A stretch of 64,000 nt of DNA from Roseomonas nitratireducens (GTDB lineage Bacteria > Pseudomonadota > Alphaproteobacteria > Acetobacterales > Acetobacteraceae), in contig NZ_JAGIYZ010000010.1 of NCBI RefSeq assembly GCF_017813355.1, forward strand, positions 62,001 through 126,000. The letters are read 5' to 3'. Both the position numbers and the translations under genes were made by a program. The stretch's first letter is position 1. Each line of letters begins with the position of its first letter. Shown one piece after another: positions 16,868 to 24,907 of this stretch. The notes beneath the pieces are model-generated. The model was given only the letters and a program-made list of their open reading frames with translations. It ran no database searches and was not told the origin of the DNA.

Positions 16868-18592
16868 ATGGCCTATTCGGCGGGAGGCTGGCCCACGCTG
16901 CCGGCGATGATGCTGGCGCGCGCGGCGGAATGGGCGGACCGCCCCTTGTTCCGCCACTGGCAGGGCGGCGCCTGGCGCAGCCTGCGCTGGGGCGAATTCG
17001 CCATCCAGGTCGCCTCGGTCGCCGCCTTCCTGCGCGCCCGCGGCGTCGGGCCGGGGGACCGGGTCATGCTGGTCAGCGAAAACCGGCCCGAATTCCCCAT
17101 CGCCGACACGGCCATCATGGCCATCGGCGCCATCACCGTGCCGACCTACACGACGAACCTCGCCGCCGACCACGCGCATATCCTGCGCGATTCCGGCGCG
17201 CGGGCGGCCATCGTCTCGACGCGCAAGCTGGCCGAGAAGGTGCTGGAAGGCGCGGCCCTGGCCGGCGGGCTCGACCTGCTGGTCTGCGTGGATGAACCGC
17301 CGGACGCCGCCGGCATGGCCAGCCACCGGTGGGACGAAGCGCTCGCCACCGCCGGCGACGTCGCCGCCCTGCACGCGGAAGCCGCCGCGGCCGCGCCCGA
17401 CAGCCTCGCCTGCCTGATCTACACATCCGGCACCGGCGGCCTGCCCAAGGGGGTGATGCTGCCGCACCGGGCGCTGCTCGCGAACCGCGCGGGCGTGGTG
17501 CCGCTGGCGCAGCGGCTGGATCTCGACGGCAAGCCCTATTTGTCCTTCCTGCCGCTGTCGCACTCCTACGAGCACACGGTGGGCGGCTTCCTGCTGCCGT
17601 CCATCGGCATGGAGGTGGTCTATTCGCGCGGCGCCGACCGGCTGTCGCACGAATTCGCCGAGATCCGCCCCGCCGTCATCACCGCCGTGCCCCGTCTGTT
17701 CGAGGTGCTGCGCGGGCGCATCCTCGCGGGGCTCGAGAAGGAAAGCGCGCTGAAGCGCGGCCTGTTCGACCGCGCCCATGCGCTCGGCCTGCGGCGGATG
17801 GACGGGCCGCCGCTCGGCCTGCTCGACCGCATCCAGGACGCGGTGCTGGAAAGACTGGTGCGGGAGAAGGTGCGCGCGCGCTTCGGCGGGCGCGTGCAGG
17901 CGCTGGTCTCGGGCGGCGCGCGGCTCGACCCCGACCTGTCGGGCTTCTTCATGGCCCTCGGGCTGCCCGTGCTGCAGGGCTACGGCCAGACCGAGGCCGG
18001 GCCCGTGGTCAGCGTCAACCTGCCCTGGGCGAACCGCCGGCACACGGTCGGCCCGCCGCTGACCGGCGTGGAATGCCGCATCGCCGAGGATGGGGAGGTG
18101 CTGGTCCGCGGCGAGCTCGTCATGACCGGCTACTGGAACAACCCCGAGGCCACCGAGGCCGCGCTGAAGCCCCCGCCGGGCGAGACCGAGCACTGGCTGC
18201 ACACCGGCGATGTCGGCGTGATCGAGGACGGCTACCTGCGCATCACCGACCGCAAGCGGGACTTCATCAAGACGCTGGGCGGCGACATGGTCAGCCCCGC
18301 CAAGGTGGAAAGCCTGCTGATGGCCGAGCCCGAGGTGCACCAGGCGCTGATCGCCGGCGAGGGCAAGCCCGCCCTCGTCGCCCTGATCGTCCCCGCCGAG
18401 GGGATGGAAGCCAAGATCGGCGAGGCGGTGCGCCGCGTGAACGCCAAGCTGCCGACCATCGAGCGCATCCGCCACTTCGCCGCGACCGAGCCCTTCACCA
18501 TCGACAACGGCCTGCTGACGCCGACGATGAAGGTGAAGCGCCGCATGGCGATCGAGGCGCGGGCCGGCGAGATCGAGAAGATGTGGGGGTAG
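16868..18592 (+). CDS. AMP-dependent synthetase, long-chain acyl-CoA ligase type
   Basis: Activates a carboxylic acid as acyl-AMP, then acyl-CoA. The adenylation signature YTSGTGGLPKGVML, the substrate/ATP motif GYGQTEAGPVVS, WLHTGDVG and DRKRDFIKTLGGDMVSP are all present. It resembles FadD/FAA1-like ligases at about 574 residues. ATG at 16868 follows a GGGGGA; an ATG at 16811 would add 19 poorly conserved residues. It is divergent from the M3 peptidase gene with a 74-base gap. Its substrate cannot be told from sequence. Confidence 0.93.
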   Translation: MAYSAGGWPTLPAMMLARAAEWADRPLFRHWQGGAWRSLRWGEFAIQVASVAAFLRARGVGPGDRVMLVSENRPEFPIADTAIMAIGAITVPTYTTNLAADHAHILRDSGARAAIVSTRKLAEKVLEGAALAGGLDLLVCVDEPPDAAGMASHRWDEALATAGDVAALHAEAAAAAPDSLACLIYTSGTGGLPKGVMLPHRALLANRAGVVPLAQRLDLDGKPYLSFLPLSHSYEHTVGGFLLPSIGMEVVYSRGADRLSHEFAEIRPAVITAVPRLFEVLRGRILAGLEKESALKRGLFDRAHALGLRRMDGPPLGLLDRIQDAVLERLVREKVRARFGGRVQALVSGGARLDPDLSGFFMALGLPVLQGYGQTEAGPVVSVNLPWANRRHTVGPPLTGVECRIAEDGEVLVRGELVMTGYWNNPEATEAALKPPPGETEHWLHTGDVGVIEDGYLRITDRKRDFIKTLGGDMVSPAKVESLLMAEPEVHQALIAGEGKPALVALIVPAEGMEAKIGEAVRRVNAKLPTIERIRHFAATEPFTIDNGLLTPTMKVKRRMAIEARAGEIEKMWG

Positions 18593-18676
18593 CGCGCCGT
18601 CCATCCGCGCCACGCCCACCGCCAGCCCGCGCGCGCGGGGCTGGACCGCGGCGCGGCGCGGCGCGACGCTCCGCGC

Positions 18677-20065
18677 ATGAGCATCTCCCCCGACACCGCC
18701 CTCCGCGCCCTCTGGCGGGAGGCGGGCCTCGCCGACGCGCGCCTGCCTTCGGTCACGCTGACCGGCGCCGACCCGCTGATGCCCTCGAGCTTCGCCGTCG
18801 GCGCCTCGGCGCTCGCGAGCATCGGCGCGACCGGCGCGGCGGCGGCCGCGATCCACGAAGCGCGCGGCGGCGGCGCGCAGCGCGTGACGGTGGACATCGC
18901 CCACGCCCTCGCCGAGTTCCGCTCCGAGCACCAGCTGCGCATCGACGGCGCCGAGGTGCATGAGGGCTGGGACCGCATCGCCGGCCTGCACCGCGCGGGA
19001 GATGGCCGCTTCATCCGCCTGCACACCAACCTGCCGCATCATCGCGAGGCCGTGCTGCGCACGCTGTCCTGCGACTACGACCGCGCCGCGGTGACCGCCG
19101 CGCTTCAAGGCTGGACGGCGCAGGACGCCGAGACCGCGATCTACGCGGCCGGCGGCGTCGCGACCATGACGCGCAGCCTGGCGGAATGGGCCGCGCACCC
19201 GGCCGGCGCCGCCGCCGCATCCCTGCCCGCGCTGGTCCTGGAACGCATCGGCGACGCGCCGCCCACGCCCCTGCCGCCGCTTGCCGCGCGGCCGCTCGAC
19301 GGCATCCGCGTGCTGGACCTCACGCGTGTCATCGCCGGCCCCGTCGCAGGCCGCACGCTGGCCGCCCATGGTGCCGAGGTGCTGCACGTGACCGGGCCGC
19401 ACCTGCCCTCCATCCCCGCGCTGGTGATGGACACCGGGCGCGGCAAGCGCTGCGCGGCGCTCGACCTGCGCGCCGATTCCGGCCGCGCGACGCTGCGCGC
19501 GCTGGCGTCAGGGGCGGACATCTTCCTGCAAGGCTACCGCCCCGGCGCCATCGCCGGGCACGGCTTCGCGCCGGAAGCCCTCGCCGCGCTGAAGCCCGGC
19601 ATCGTCTGCGTCTCGCTCTCGGCCTGGGGGCATATCGGCCCGTGGGCCGGGCGGCGCGGCTTCGATTCCCTGGTGCAGAACGCGAACGGCATCAACGACG
19701 CGGAACGCGCGGCGGCGGGCGAGGACAAGCCGAGGCCCCTGCCCTGCCAGGCCCTGGACCACGCCTCCGGCTACCTGCTCGCTTTGGGCGCCATGGCGGC
19801 GCTGCTGAAGCGCGCGGAGGAAGGCGGGTCGTGGCTGGTGCGCGTCTCGCTCGCCGGCACGGGGGAATGGATCAAGCGGCTGGGGCGCGTCGAGGGCGGG
19901 CTCGCCGCGCCGGGGCTCGCCGACGCTTCGCGCTTCCTGGAGGACAGCGCCAGCGGCTTCGGGCGGATGACGGCGGTGCGGCACAGCGCGGCGCTGTCGG
20001 GGACGCCGGCGCATTGGGCGCTGCCGGCGGTGGCGTTGGGGACGCATCCGGCGGCTTGGGGGTGA
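18677..20065 (+). CDS. CaiB/BaiF family III CoA-transferase
   Basis: A 462-residue family III CoA-transferase, which moves CoA between organic acids through an aspartyl-CoA thioester. The second half starts with the diagnostic LDGIRVLDLTRVIAGPVAGRTLA, and the presumed catalytic Asp is in RRGFDSLVQNANG. The first 200 residues form a degenerate N-terminal half-domain ending near a Pro-rich hinge, as in longer alphaproteobacterial members. It follows the acyl-CoA ligase on the same strand after 84 bases, and a hairpin terminator lies at 20069. Confidence 0.88.
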   Translation: MSISPDTALRALWREAGLADARLPSVTLTGADPLMPSSFAVGASALASIGATGAAAAAIHEARGGGAQRVTVDIAHALAEFRSEHQLRIDGAEVHEGWDRIAGLHRAGDGRFIRLHTNLPHHREAVLRTLSCDYDRAAVTAALQGWTAQDAETAIYAAGGVATMTRSLAEWAAHPAGAAAASLPALVLERIGDAPPTPLPPLAARPLDGIRVLDLTRVIAGPVAGRTLAAHGAEVLHVTGPHLPSIPALVMDTGRGKRCAALDLRADSGRATLRALASGADIFLQGYRPGAIAGHGFAPEALAALKPGIVCVSLSAWGHIGPWAGRRGFDSLVQNANGINDAERAAAGEDKPRPLPCQALDHASGYLLALGAMAALLKRAEEGGSWLVRVSLAGTGEWIKRLGRVEGGLAAPGLADASRFLEDSASGFGRMTAVRHSAALSGTPAHWALPAVALGTHPAAWG

Positions 20066-20068
20066 AGG

Positions 20069-20111
20069 TCGGGGGAGGAGAACCTCCCCCGAAGCCCCCT
20101 CCCTTCTTTTT
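20069..20111 (+). terminator. Terminator of the CoA-transferase gene
   Basis: A perfect 10-bp stem, TCGGGGGAGG (20069-20078) and CCTCCCCCGA (20083-20092) with an AGAA loop, is followed after a short gap by TTCTTTTTC (20104-20112). It lies four bases past the stop. Confidence 0.6.
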
Positions 20112-20115
20112 CACT

Positions 20116-20189
20116 CCGCCCTCGATGAAGGGCGGAAAACCAAAAAAGGTTGAGGGGGGTTACGGGGGGAGAAGTTCCCTTCTCCCCCC
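20116..20189 (-). terminator. Hairpins between convergent genes
   Basis: Two further hairpins follow in the 128-base gap: CCGCCCT/AGGGCGG at 20116-20135, and an 11-bp stem GGGGGGAGAAG/CTTCTCCCCCC at 20164-20189. The latter immediately follows the dioxygenase stop on the minus strand, and a U6 tract lies about 16 bases further, so it probably ends that transcript. Confidence 0.5.
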
Positions 20190-20193
20190 GCCC

Positions 20194-21264
20194 TTATGCG
20201 GCAATGGCACTCCGCCCCAGGATCGCCCCACCCCTCAGCGCCCCCTTCTCCACCGCCCCCCACTGCACCCGGTGCCCCTCCGGCAGCGCCCGGCTGAAGG
20301 GTGTGGCCAGCCATATCCGCAGCAGCACGCGATGCGCGCCCGATGCCGCGTCGTCGGCGTACGCCGTGCGCCCGTGATAGGTCGTGTGCTGGTTCAGCAG
20401 CTGGATGTCGCCCGGGGTGAAGGGCGCCTCGGCGCAGAGTTCGTCGGCAAGGGCGGCGAGCATGTCCATCGCCTCCACCTGCTCCGCGCGCAGGGGAGGA
20501 ACCTCCGGCTGGTCATGCGCCATCTCCACATAGGTGCGCGAATACTGGCTGGTGAAGGCGCCGTCCGGCCCGCGGGAGAAGACCGGCATGCGGAAGACGC
20601 GGTCGGCGTGCTGGTCCCCTTCCTCATCCGCCGGGCGCATGCGGAAAAAATCCTCGTAGAGCACGGCGAGCAGGTCGGGCCGGCGGCGCGCCATCTCGTC
20701 ATGGATGGCGATGGTGGACACGACGCGGGAGACGCCGCCCGCGATGCCGTTGGACGCGCACAGCAAGGCCAGCAGGTCGCATTTGTCGGTGTGGAAGCGC
20801 AGCGGCCCGGTGGAACGGGACCGCGCGCGGGCGGAGGGCACCGGCCCCGGCCCGCCGCCGGTCACGGCGATGCCCTGGCCGGTCTCGTCCTTCACCTCGG
20901 CCAGCACCTCGCCGGTCGTGTTCTGGAACAGCGGCGTGCCGATATTGGCGCACAGGCCCCAGAACAGCGTGCGCAGGTCCTCGCGCGACAGGCGTTCCAC
21001 CGGCAGGCCGGACAGGCGCACCACGCCCGCGCCGTCCTCCAGTTCGCGCGTCACCTCGGCCAGCAGCGGCGCCAAGGCGGGGATGGAAAAATGCTCGCGC
21101 GCGATGGCGGGCGGGGCGCGGCCGGCCTGCTTCACCGCGGCCAGCGCGGCGTCCAGCGCGGCGATCTCGGCGCCCGTCAGCCGCCGCGGCCAGAAGCCGC
21201 GCGTGGCGAGTTCCGCGCCGCGCCAGGCGGCCGCGCCTCCGATCGGGGCGATGGCGTGGTCCAT
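20194..21264 (-). CDS. TauD/TfdA family Fe(II)/2-oxoglutarate dioxygenase
   Basis: A 356-residue enzyme with the double-stranded beta-helix 2-His-1-carboxylate site: HTD in LRFHTDKCDLLALL and the distal His in LNQHTTYHGRTAY. The 2-oxoglutarate-binding Arg is probably in HRVLLRIWLA. Substrates in the family range from taurine to aryloxyacids and cannot be assigned here. The ATG at 21264 has GGGAGG six bases upstream. The gene follows a Bug receptor by 11 bases, suggesting uptake and oxidation of the same compound. Confidence 0.9.
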   Translation of the reverse strand: MDHAIAPIGGAAAWRGAELATRGFWPRRLTGAEIAALDAALAAVKQAGRAPPAIAREHFSIPALAPLLAEVTRELEDGAGVVRLSGLPVERLSREDLRTLFWGLCANIGTPLFQNTTGEVLAEVKDETGQGIAVTGGGPGPVPSARARSRSTGPLRFHTDKCDLLALLCASNGIAGGVSRVVSTIAIHDEMARRRPDLLAVLYEDFFRMRPADEEGDQHADRVFRMPVFSRGPDGAFTSQYSRTYVEMAHDQPEVPPLRAEQVEAMDMLAALADELCAEAPFTPGDIQLLNQHTTYHGRTAYADDAASGAHRVLLRIWLATPFSRALPEGHRVQWGAVEKGALRGGAILGRSAIAA

Positions 21265-21275
21265 GGTGGCCTCCC

Positions 21276-22253
21276 TCAGTTCACGCTGATGCCGCGCTCG
21301 CGGATCAGCGCCGCCCAGCGCGCGGTCTCGGCGGCGATCCGCTCGGCGAAGCCGGCGCGGGTGTTGGGCAGGTAGACAAGCCCCTGCTCGGCCAGGAAGC
21401 GCTGCATCTCCGGCGCCTGCGCGACCTGCGTGTAGACGGCGAACAGGCGGTCGAGCACGGCATCCGGCGTGCGCGCGGGCGCGATCACGGCATACCAGGT
21501 CGACACCTCGATGCCCGGCTGCCCGGCCTCGGCCAGCGTCGGCACCTCCGGCAATTGCGGCACGCGCGTCGGCGTGGTGACGGCCAGCGCGCGCACGCGC
21601 CCGTCGCGGATGGCCGGCAGGATGGTGGGCAGCGTCTCGAACATCGCCTGGATGTCGCCGCCCAGCAGCGCGACCAGGCTGTCCGTGTTGCCGCGATAGG
21701 GCACGTGGACCATGTCGATGCCGTCGCGCTGGCGGAACATCTCGAAGATCAGGTGCTGCGCCGTGCCGATGCCGACCGACCCGTAGTTGAGCCGCCCCGG
21801 CTGCGCCTTGGCCCGCGCGATGAGGTCGGCGACGGAGGTCGCGGGAAAGTCGCCCTTGGTCACGAGCACGAGCGGCGATGCCGCGAACATCGTGACGGGC
21901 GCGAGGTCCCGCGCCACGTCGAAGGGCATGTCGCGATAGAGGTTCGGGAAGATCGTCAGCGGGCCGAGGTTGCCCATGCCGATGACGTAGCCATCGGGCG
22001 TGGCGCGCGCCACTTCCGCCACGCCGATCCGCCCGCCCGCGCCGGGCTTGAAGTCGTTGACGATGGTCTGGCCGAGGGCCGCGCCGACGCGGTCGTTGAA
22101 GGCGCGGGCGATCAGGTCGTTCAGCCCGCCCGGCGGCCAGGGCACGACGAAGCGGATGGGCCGGTTCGGCCAGGGCGCCTGCGCGGCGGCGGGCAGGGCT
22201 GGCAGCGCGAGAAGGCCCGCGAGCGCGCGGCGGGTCGGGCGGAAGGCTGGCAC
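21276..22253 (-). CDS. Tripartite tricarboxylate transporter receptor (TctC/Bug family)
   Basis: A 325-residue periplasmic solute receptor. A twin-Arg-containing signal region (RPTRRALAGLLALPALPAAAQ) precedes the Bug start motif WPNRPIRFVVPWPPGG, the GAGGRIGV loop, and the NYGSVGIGTAQHL and HVPYRG motifs. Bug proteins bind small carboxylates for TctAB or act as sensors; no tctA or tctB is present in the window. It is upstream of and close to the TauD-like dioxygenase. Confidence 0.93.
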   Translation of the reverse strand: MPAFRPTRRALAGLLALPALPAAAQAPWPNRPIRFVVPWPPGGLNDLIARAFNDRVGAALGQTIVNDFKPGAGGRIGVAEVARATPDGYVIGMGNLGPLTIFPNLYRDMPFDVARDLAPVTMFAASPLVLVTKGDFPATSVADLIARAKAQPGRLNYGSVGIGTAQHLIFEMFRQRDGIDMVHVPYRGNTDSLVALLGGDIQAMFETLPTILPAIRDGRVRALAVTTPTRVPQLPEVPTLAEAGQPGIEVSTWYAVIAPARTPDAVLDRLFAVYTQVAQAPEMQRFLAEQGLVYLPNTRAGFAERIAAETARWAALIRERGISVN

Positions 22254-22305
22254 GCGTCTCTCCTCGCGGGGCGGCGCAAAAGCCTCCGCCCGCCCCCGCG
22301 GGCCG

Positions 22306-22713
22306 TCAAGGCGGAAGCGGGCGCAGCAGCAGCCGCGCGGCGCGGGTCGAGGCGCTGTCCTCCATCGCCCGCGTCACGGCGAAGGCGCGCCCTTCCGGCA
22401 GGCGGAGGACGCCCAGCCGCGCGCCGCGCCGGCCCGCATCGGGTTCGAAGGCCGCGCCGCCGAGCGCGACCGGGCGCCGCGCCGCCGCGTCGCGCAGCAG
22501 GATCGTGACGGCATGCTGGTGGCGATACAGCGCGGCGATCGCGGCATCGTCCGCATCCTCGATGCCGACGGACACGCCGAGCAGCGCGCCGGCGGCGACC
22601 AGCGCCGGGTCGGGCGCGCCGATGGCGGCGTAGTGGCGCGGCGGGTCGCGCGGCGCCGCCTGCGCCGAGGCCGCGACGACAAGCGCCGCGGCGCAGCCGA
22701 AGATCCCCCTCAC
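22306..22713 (-). CDS. Secreted protein, unknown function
   Basis: Not recognised. The GTG at 22713 has an AGGAGG five bases upstream and starts a 135-residue protein with a Sec signal peptide (GIFGCAAALVVAASAQAAP). The mature part is Ala/Arg-rich with an ALLGVSVGIEDADDAAIAAL region and no cysteines after the signal. A longer in-frame start lacks a ribosome site. It lies 52 bases upstream of the Bug receptor gene and may share its transcript. Confidence 0.7.
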   Translation of the reverse strand: MRGIFGCAAALVVAASAQAAPRDPPRHYAAIGAPDPALVAAGALLGVSVGIEDADDAAIAALYRHQHAVTILLRDAAARRPVALGGAAFEPDAGRRGARLGVLRLPEGRAFAVTRAMEDSASTRAARLLLRPLPP

Positions 22714-22855
22714 CCGCGCCTCCTGCGCTGCCGGTGCTTGAATCTCCGGCGCCGCGCCGCGTCGGGTCAAGCGCGCCGACTGGCGCGGGGGCGCGATCCT
22801 TGTTGTATAGGGGCCGAAACAGACGCCCGTTCGGGGCGCTGCCGGGGATTGCTCC

Positions 22856-23725
22856 ATGGGTGTGACGATCGAGGTCCTGCTTCCGCTTGCCCTCTCCATC
22901 ATCATGTTCTCGCTCGGGCTGGGGCTGGGGCTGGATGATTTCCGCCGCGTCGCGACGCAGCCGCGCGCCTTCGTGGCGGGCCTCGTCTCCCAGGTGCTGC
23001 TGCTGCCGGCCGTCGCCTTCCTGGTCGCCGTGATCTGGGCGCCGCCGCCCGCGCTGGCGATCGGGCTGATGATCATCGCGGCGGCGCCCGGCGGCGTGAC
23101 GTCGAACCTGCTGACGCGCTACGCGGGCGGGGATGTCGCGCTGTCGGTGACGCTGACCGCGGTGACGAGCCTCGCCGCCATGGTCACCGTGCCGATCGTC
23201 GTGCTGCTGGCATTCGCGCATTTCGGCGGCGAGGGCGCGGCGGCGGGGCTGTCGATGACCGGCATCGCGATCAGGATGTTCGCGATCGTCGTCGTGCCGG
23301 CTGCGCTCGGCATGGCGCTGCGCGGCGCGCGGCCGGCGCTTGCCGCGCGGATCGAACCTGCGGTGGCGCGGCTGTCGGGCGTGCTGTTCGTGGTGGTGGT
23401 CGGCGCGGCGATCTGGGCGGAACGGGGGAACATCGCGACCTATTTCGCCGCCGCAGGCCTCGCGACGCTGGCGCTGAACCTGGTCATGATGGCGATCGCC
23501 TTCTGGGGGCCGGCGCTGGTGGGCTGCGCGCGGCACCAGCGCATCGCGCTGTCGCTCGAATGCGGGCTGCAGAACGGCACGCTCGCGATCGCGGTCGTGG
23601 CCGCGCTCGGGCTGGATGCCGCCCATGCCGTGCCGGCGGCGATCTACAGCCTGCTGATGTTCGCGACCGCCTTCGGCTTCGTGGCGCTGGTCAGGGGCGG
23701 GCGGGACGCGCGCGCGGCGGGCTGA
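22856..23725 (+). CDS. BASS family (bile acid:sodium symporter-like) transporter
   Basis: A 289-residue inner-membrane protein with about nine or ten hydrophobic helices (LLPLALSIIMFSLGLGLGL, then VLLLPAVAFLVAVIW). The conserved cross-over helix regions AAAPGGVTSNLLTRYAGGDVALS and LECGLQNGTLAIA match the BASS/SBF fold, which couples Na+ to uptake of organic anions such as bile acids or keto acids. The bile-acid name is historical. It is divergent from the secreted protein gene, and a TTGTATAG at 22801-22808 may be part of its promoter. Confidence 0.88.
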   Translation: MGVTIEVLLPLALSIIMFSLGLGLGLDDFRRVATQPRAFVAGLVSQVLLLPAVAFLVAVIWAPPPALAIGLMIIAAAPGGVTSNLLTRYAGGDVALSVTLTAVTSLAAMVTVPIVVLLAFAHFGGEGAAAGLSMTGIAIRMFAIVVVPAALGMALRGARPALAARIEPAVARLSGVLFVVVVGAAIWAERGNIATYFAAAGLATLALNLVMMAIAFWGPALVGCARHQRIALSLECGLQNGTLAIAVVAALGLDAAHAVPAAIYSLLMFATAFGFVALVRGGRDARAAG

Positions 23726-23734
23726 TCGCGCGCT

Positions 23735-24082
23735 TCACTCCGGCAGGCGCGCGGTATCGAGCGGCAGCACCGCCCCCATCCACATCGCGTGATGCGCGTG
23801 GTCGGCGCGCTGGCGCCCCGTGTCCGGATGCACCAGCACCGCGAGCCCTTCCCGGTTCAGCGCGAGGAAGGGCACCAGCGCGGGGAACAGCCCCGGCGGG
23901 AAGGCGATCTGGTACATGGCCTGCGGATGCGGTCCGACCGGCACGTCGTGCCAGCGGCCGAGCACCGCGTCGGGGAAGGCCTGCGCGATGCCCTCGCGCA
24001 GCCGTGCCGCGGCCTCCCGGCTGTCCTCGTCGAAATAGACATGCGCATGCCAGCCGCGGATCGCATCGGGGGCGGCGAACAT
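23735..24082 (-). CDS. DOPA 4,5-dioxygenase family protein
   Basis: A 115-residue small extradiol-dioxygenase-like protein. The family pattern is clear: IRGWHAHVYFDEDSREAA, GRWHDVPVGPHPQAMYQIAF, VLVHPDTG and DHAHHAMWMGAVLPLD, with several conserved His residues for iron. The ATG at 24082 with GAGGCG upstream is preferred. In bacteria its substrate is usually unknown. It lies 10 bases downstream of the gapR-like gene and is convergent with the BASS transporter. Confidence 0.85.
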   Translation of the reverse strand: MFAAPDAIRGWHAHVYFDEDSREAAARLREGIAQAFPDAVLGRWHDVPVGPHPQAMYQIAFPPGLFPALVPFLALNREGLAVLVHPDTGRQRADHAHHAMWMGAVLPLDTARLPE

Positions 24083-24092
24083 GCGCTGCGCC

Positions 24093-24362
24093 TCACATGC
24101 CGAGCGCGCGGCGATACAGGTCGAGCAGCGTCTCCTGCTCCTCGACATCCGCGGGTTCCTGCTTGCGGATGCGCAGGATCTGGCGGATCACCTTCACGTC
24201 GAAGCCGGCGGACTTGGCTTCCGCCATGATGTCCTTGATGTCGGAGGAGAGCGCCTTCTTCTCCTCCTCCAACCGTTCCACGCGCTCGATGATGGAGCGC
24301 AGCCGGTCGGCGGCGATGCCGCCCACCTCGGTGCCTTCGTTCTTCGCCGCCGCCTGCGCCAT
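24093..24362 (-). CDS. GapR family (DUF2312) nucleoid-associated protein
   Basis: An 89-residue protein with the DUF2312 signature: ADRLRSIIERVERLEEEKKA coiled coil, DIKDIMAEAKSAGFDVKVIRQILRIRKQ, then an acidic stretch and LLDLYRRALGM. The Caulobacter member GapR is a tetrameric clamp that binds overtwisted AT-rich DNA ahead of replication and transcription forks. The ATG at 24362 gives family length and has AGGA upstream. Closely followed by the DOPA-dioxygenase-like gene. Confidence 0.9.
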   Translation of the reverse strand: MAQAAAKNEGTEVGGIAADRLRSIIERVERLEEEKKALSSDIKDIMAEAKSAGFDVKVIRQILRIRKQEPADVEEQETLLDLYRRALGM

Positions 24363-24475
24363 CGTCCTGCCCGCCGTCTGAAGGGAGGCGGGTTTAGCCC
24401 TCGGCTTCGCTTGCTTCAATGGTGCCTTCGGCGATCCGCTCCGCGGAGGGGCCATCAATCCACGCTCCCAGGATT

Positions 24476-24823
24476 TCAGTGGCCGGGATTGGCGGCGGCG
24501 AAGGCGGCCTTCTGTTCCGCGCTCGCCTCCTTCTGGAACTTCGCCTGCCAGTCCTTGTAGGGCATGCCGTACAGGATCTCCCGCGCCGCCGGCGTCTCCA
24601 GCGCCAGGCCCGCATCGGCCGCGGCTTCCTGGTACCAGCGGGACATGCAGTTCCGGCAGAAGCCGGCCAGGTTCATCATGTCGATGTTCTGCACGTCCGT
24701 GCGCGTGCGCAGGTGCTCGACCAGCTTGCGGAAGGCGGCGGCCTCGATCCGGTCGCGCGCGGCCTCGTCCAGGCCGGCGGCGGCGCCAAGCGCGAGGTCG
24801 GCTTCGGGCTGGGGTGCGGGCAT
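24476..24823 (-). CDS. DUF1244 family protein
   Basis: A 115-residue protein typical of alphaproteobacteria. The core RTDVQNIDMMNLAGFCRNCMSRWY and a later EILYGMPYKDWQAKFQKEA match DUF1244, whose function is unknown. The paired cysteines in FCRNCMS suggest metal binding. The start at 24823 is chosen because the family begins about 25-30 residues before the AAFRKLVEHL helix. Divergent from the glycerate kinase gene. Confidence 0.87.
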   Translation of the reverse strand: MPAPQPEADLALGAAAGLDEAARDRIEAAAFRKLVEHLRTRTDVQNIDMMNLAGFCRNCMSRWYQEAAADAGLALETPAAREILYGMPYKDWQAKFQKEASAEQKAAFAAANPGH

Positions 24824-24907
24824 GGCGGATCTCCTCGACTGGACCTGCCCTAGATGGCCCATCGCCGGCCGCTTCGCCATACTGGCGGCCAGGAGGAAGT
24901 TATCCAC

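Noticed and set aside
16781-19402. Minus-strand open frame of over 870 codons
   Set aside because: Antisense to the acyl-CoA ligase and CoA-transferase genes, which carry clear family signatures.
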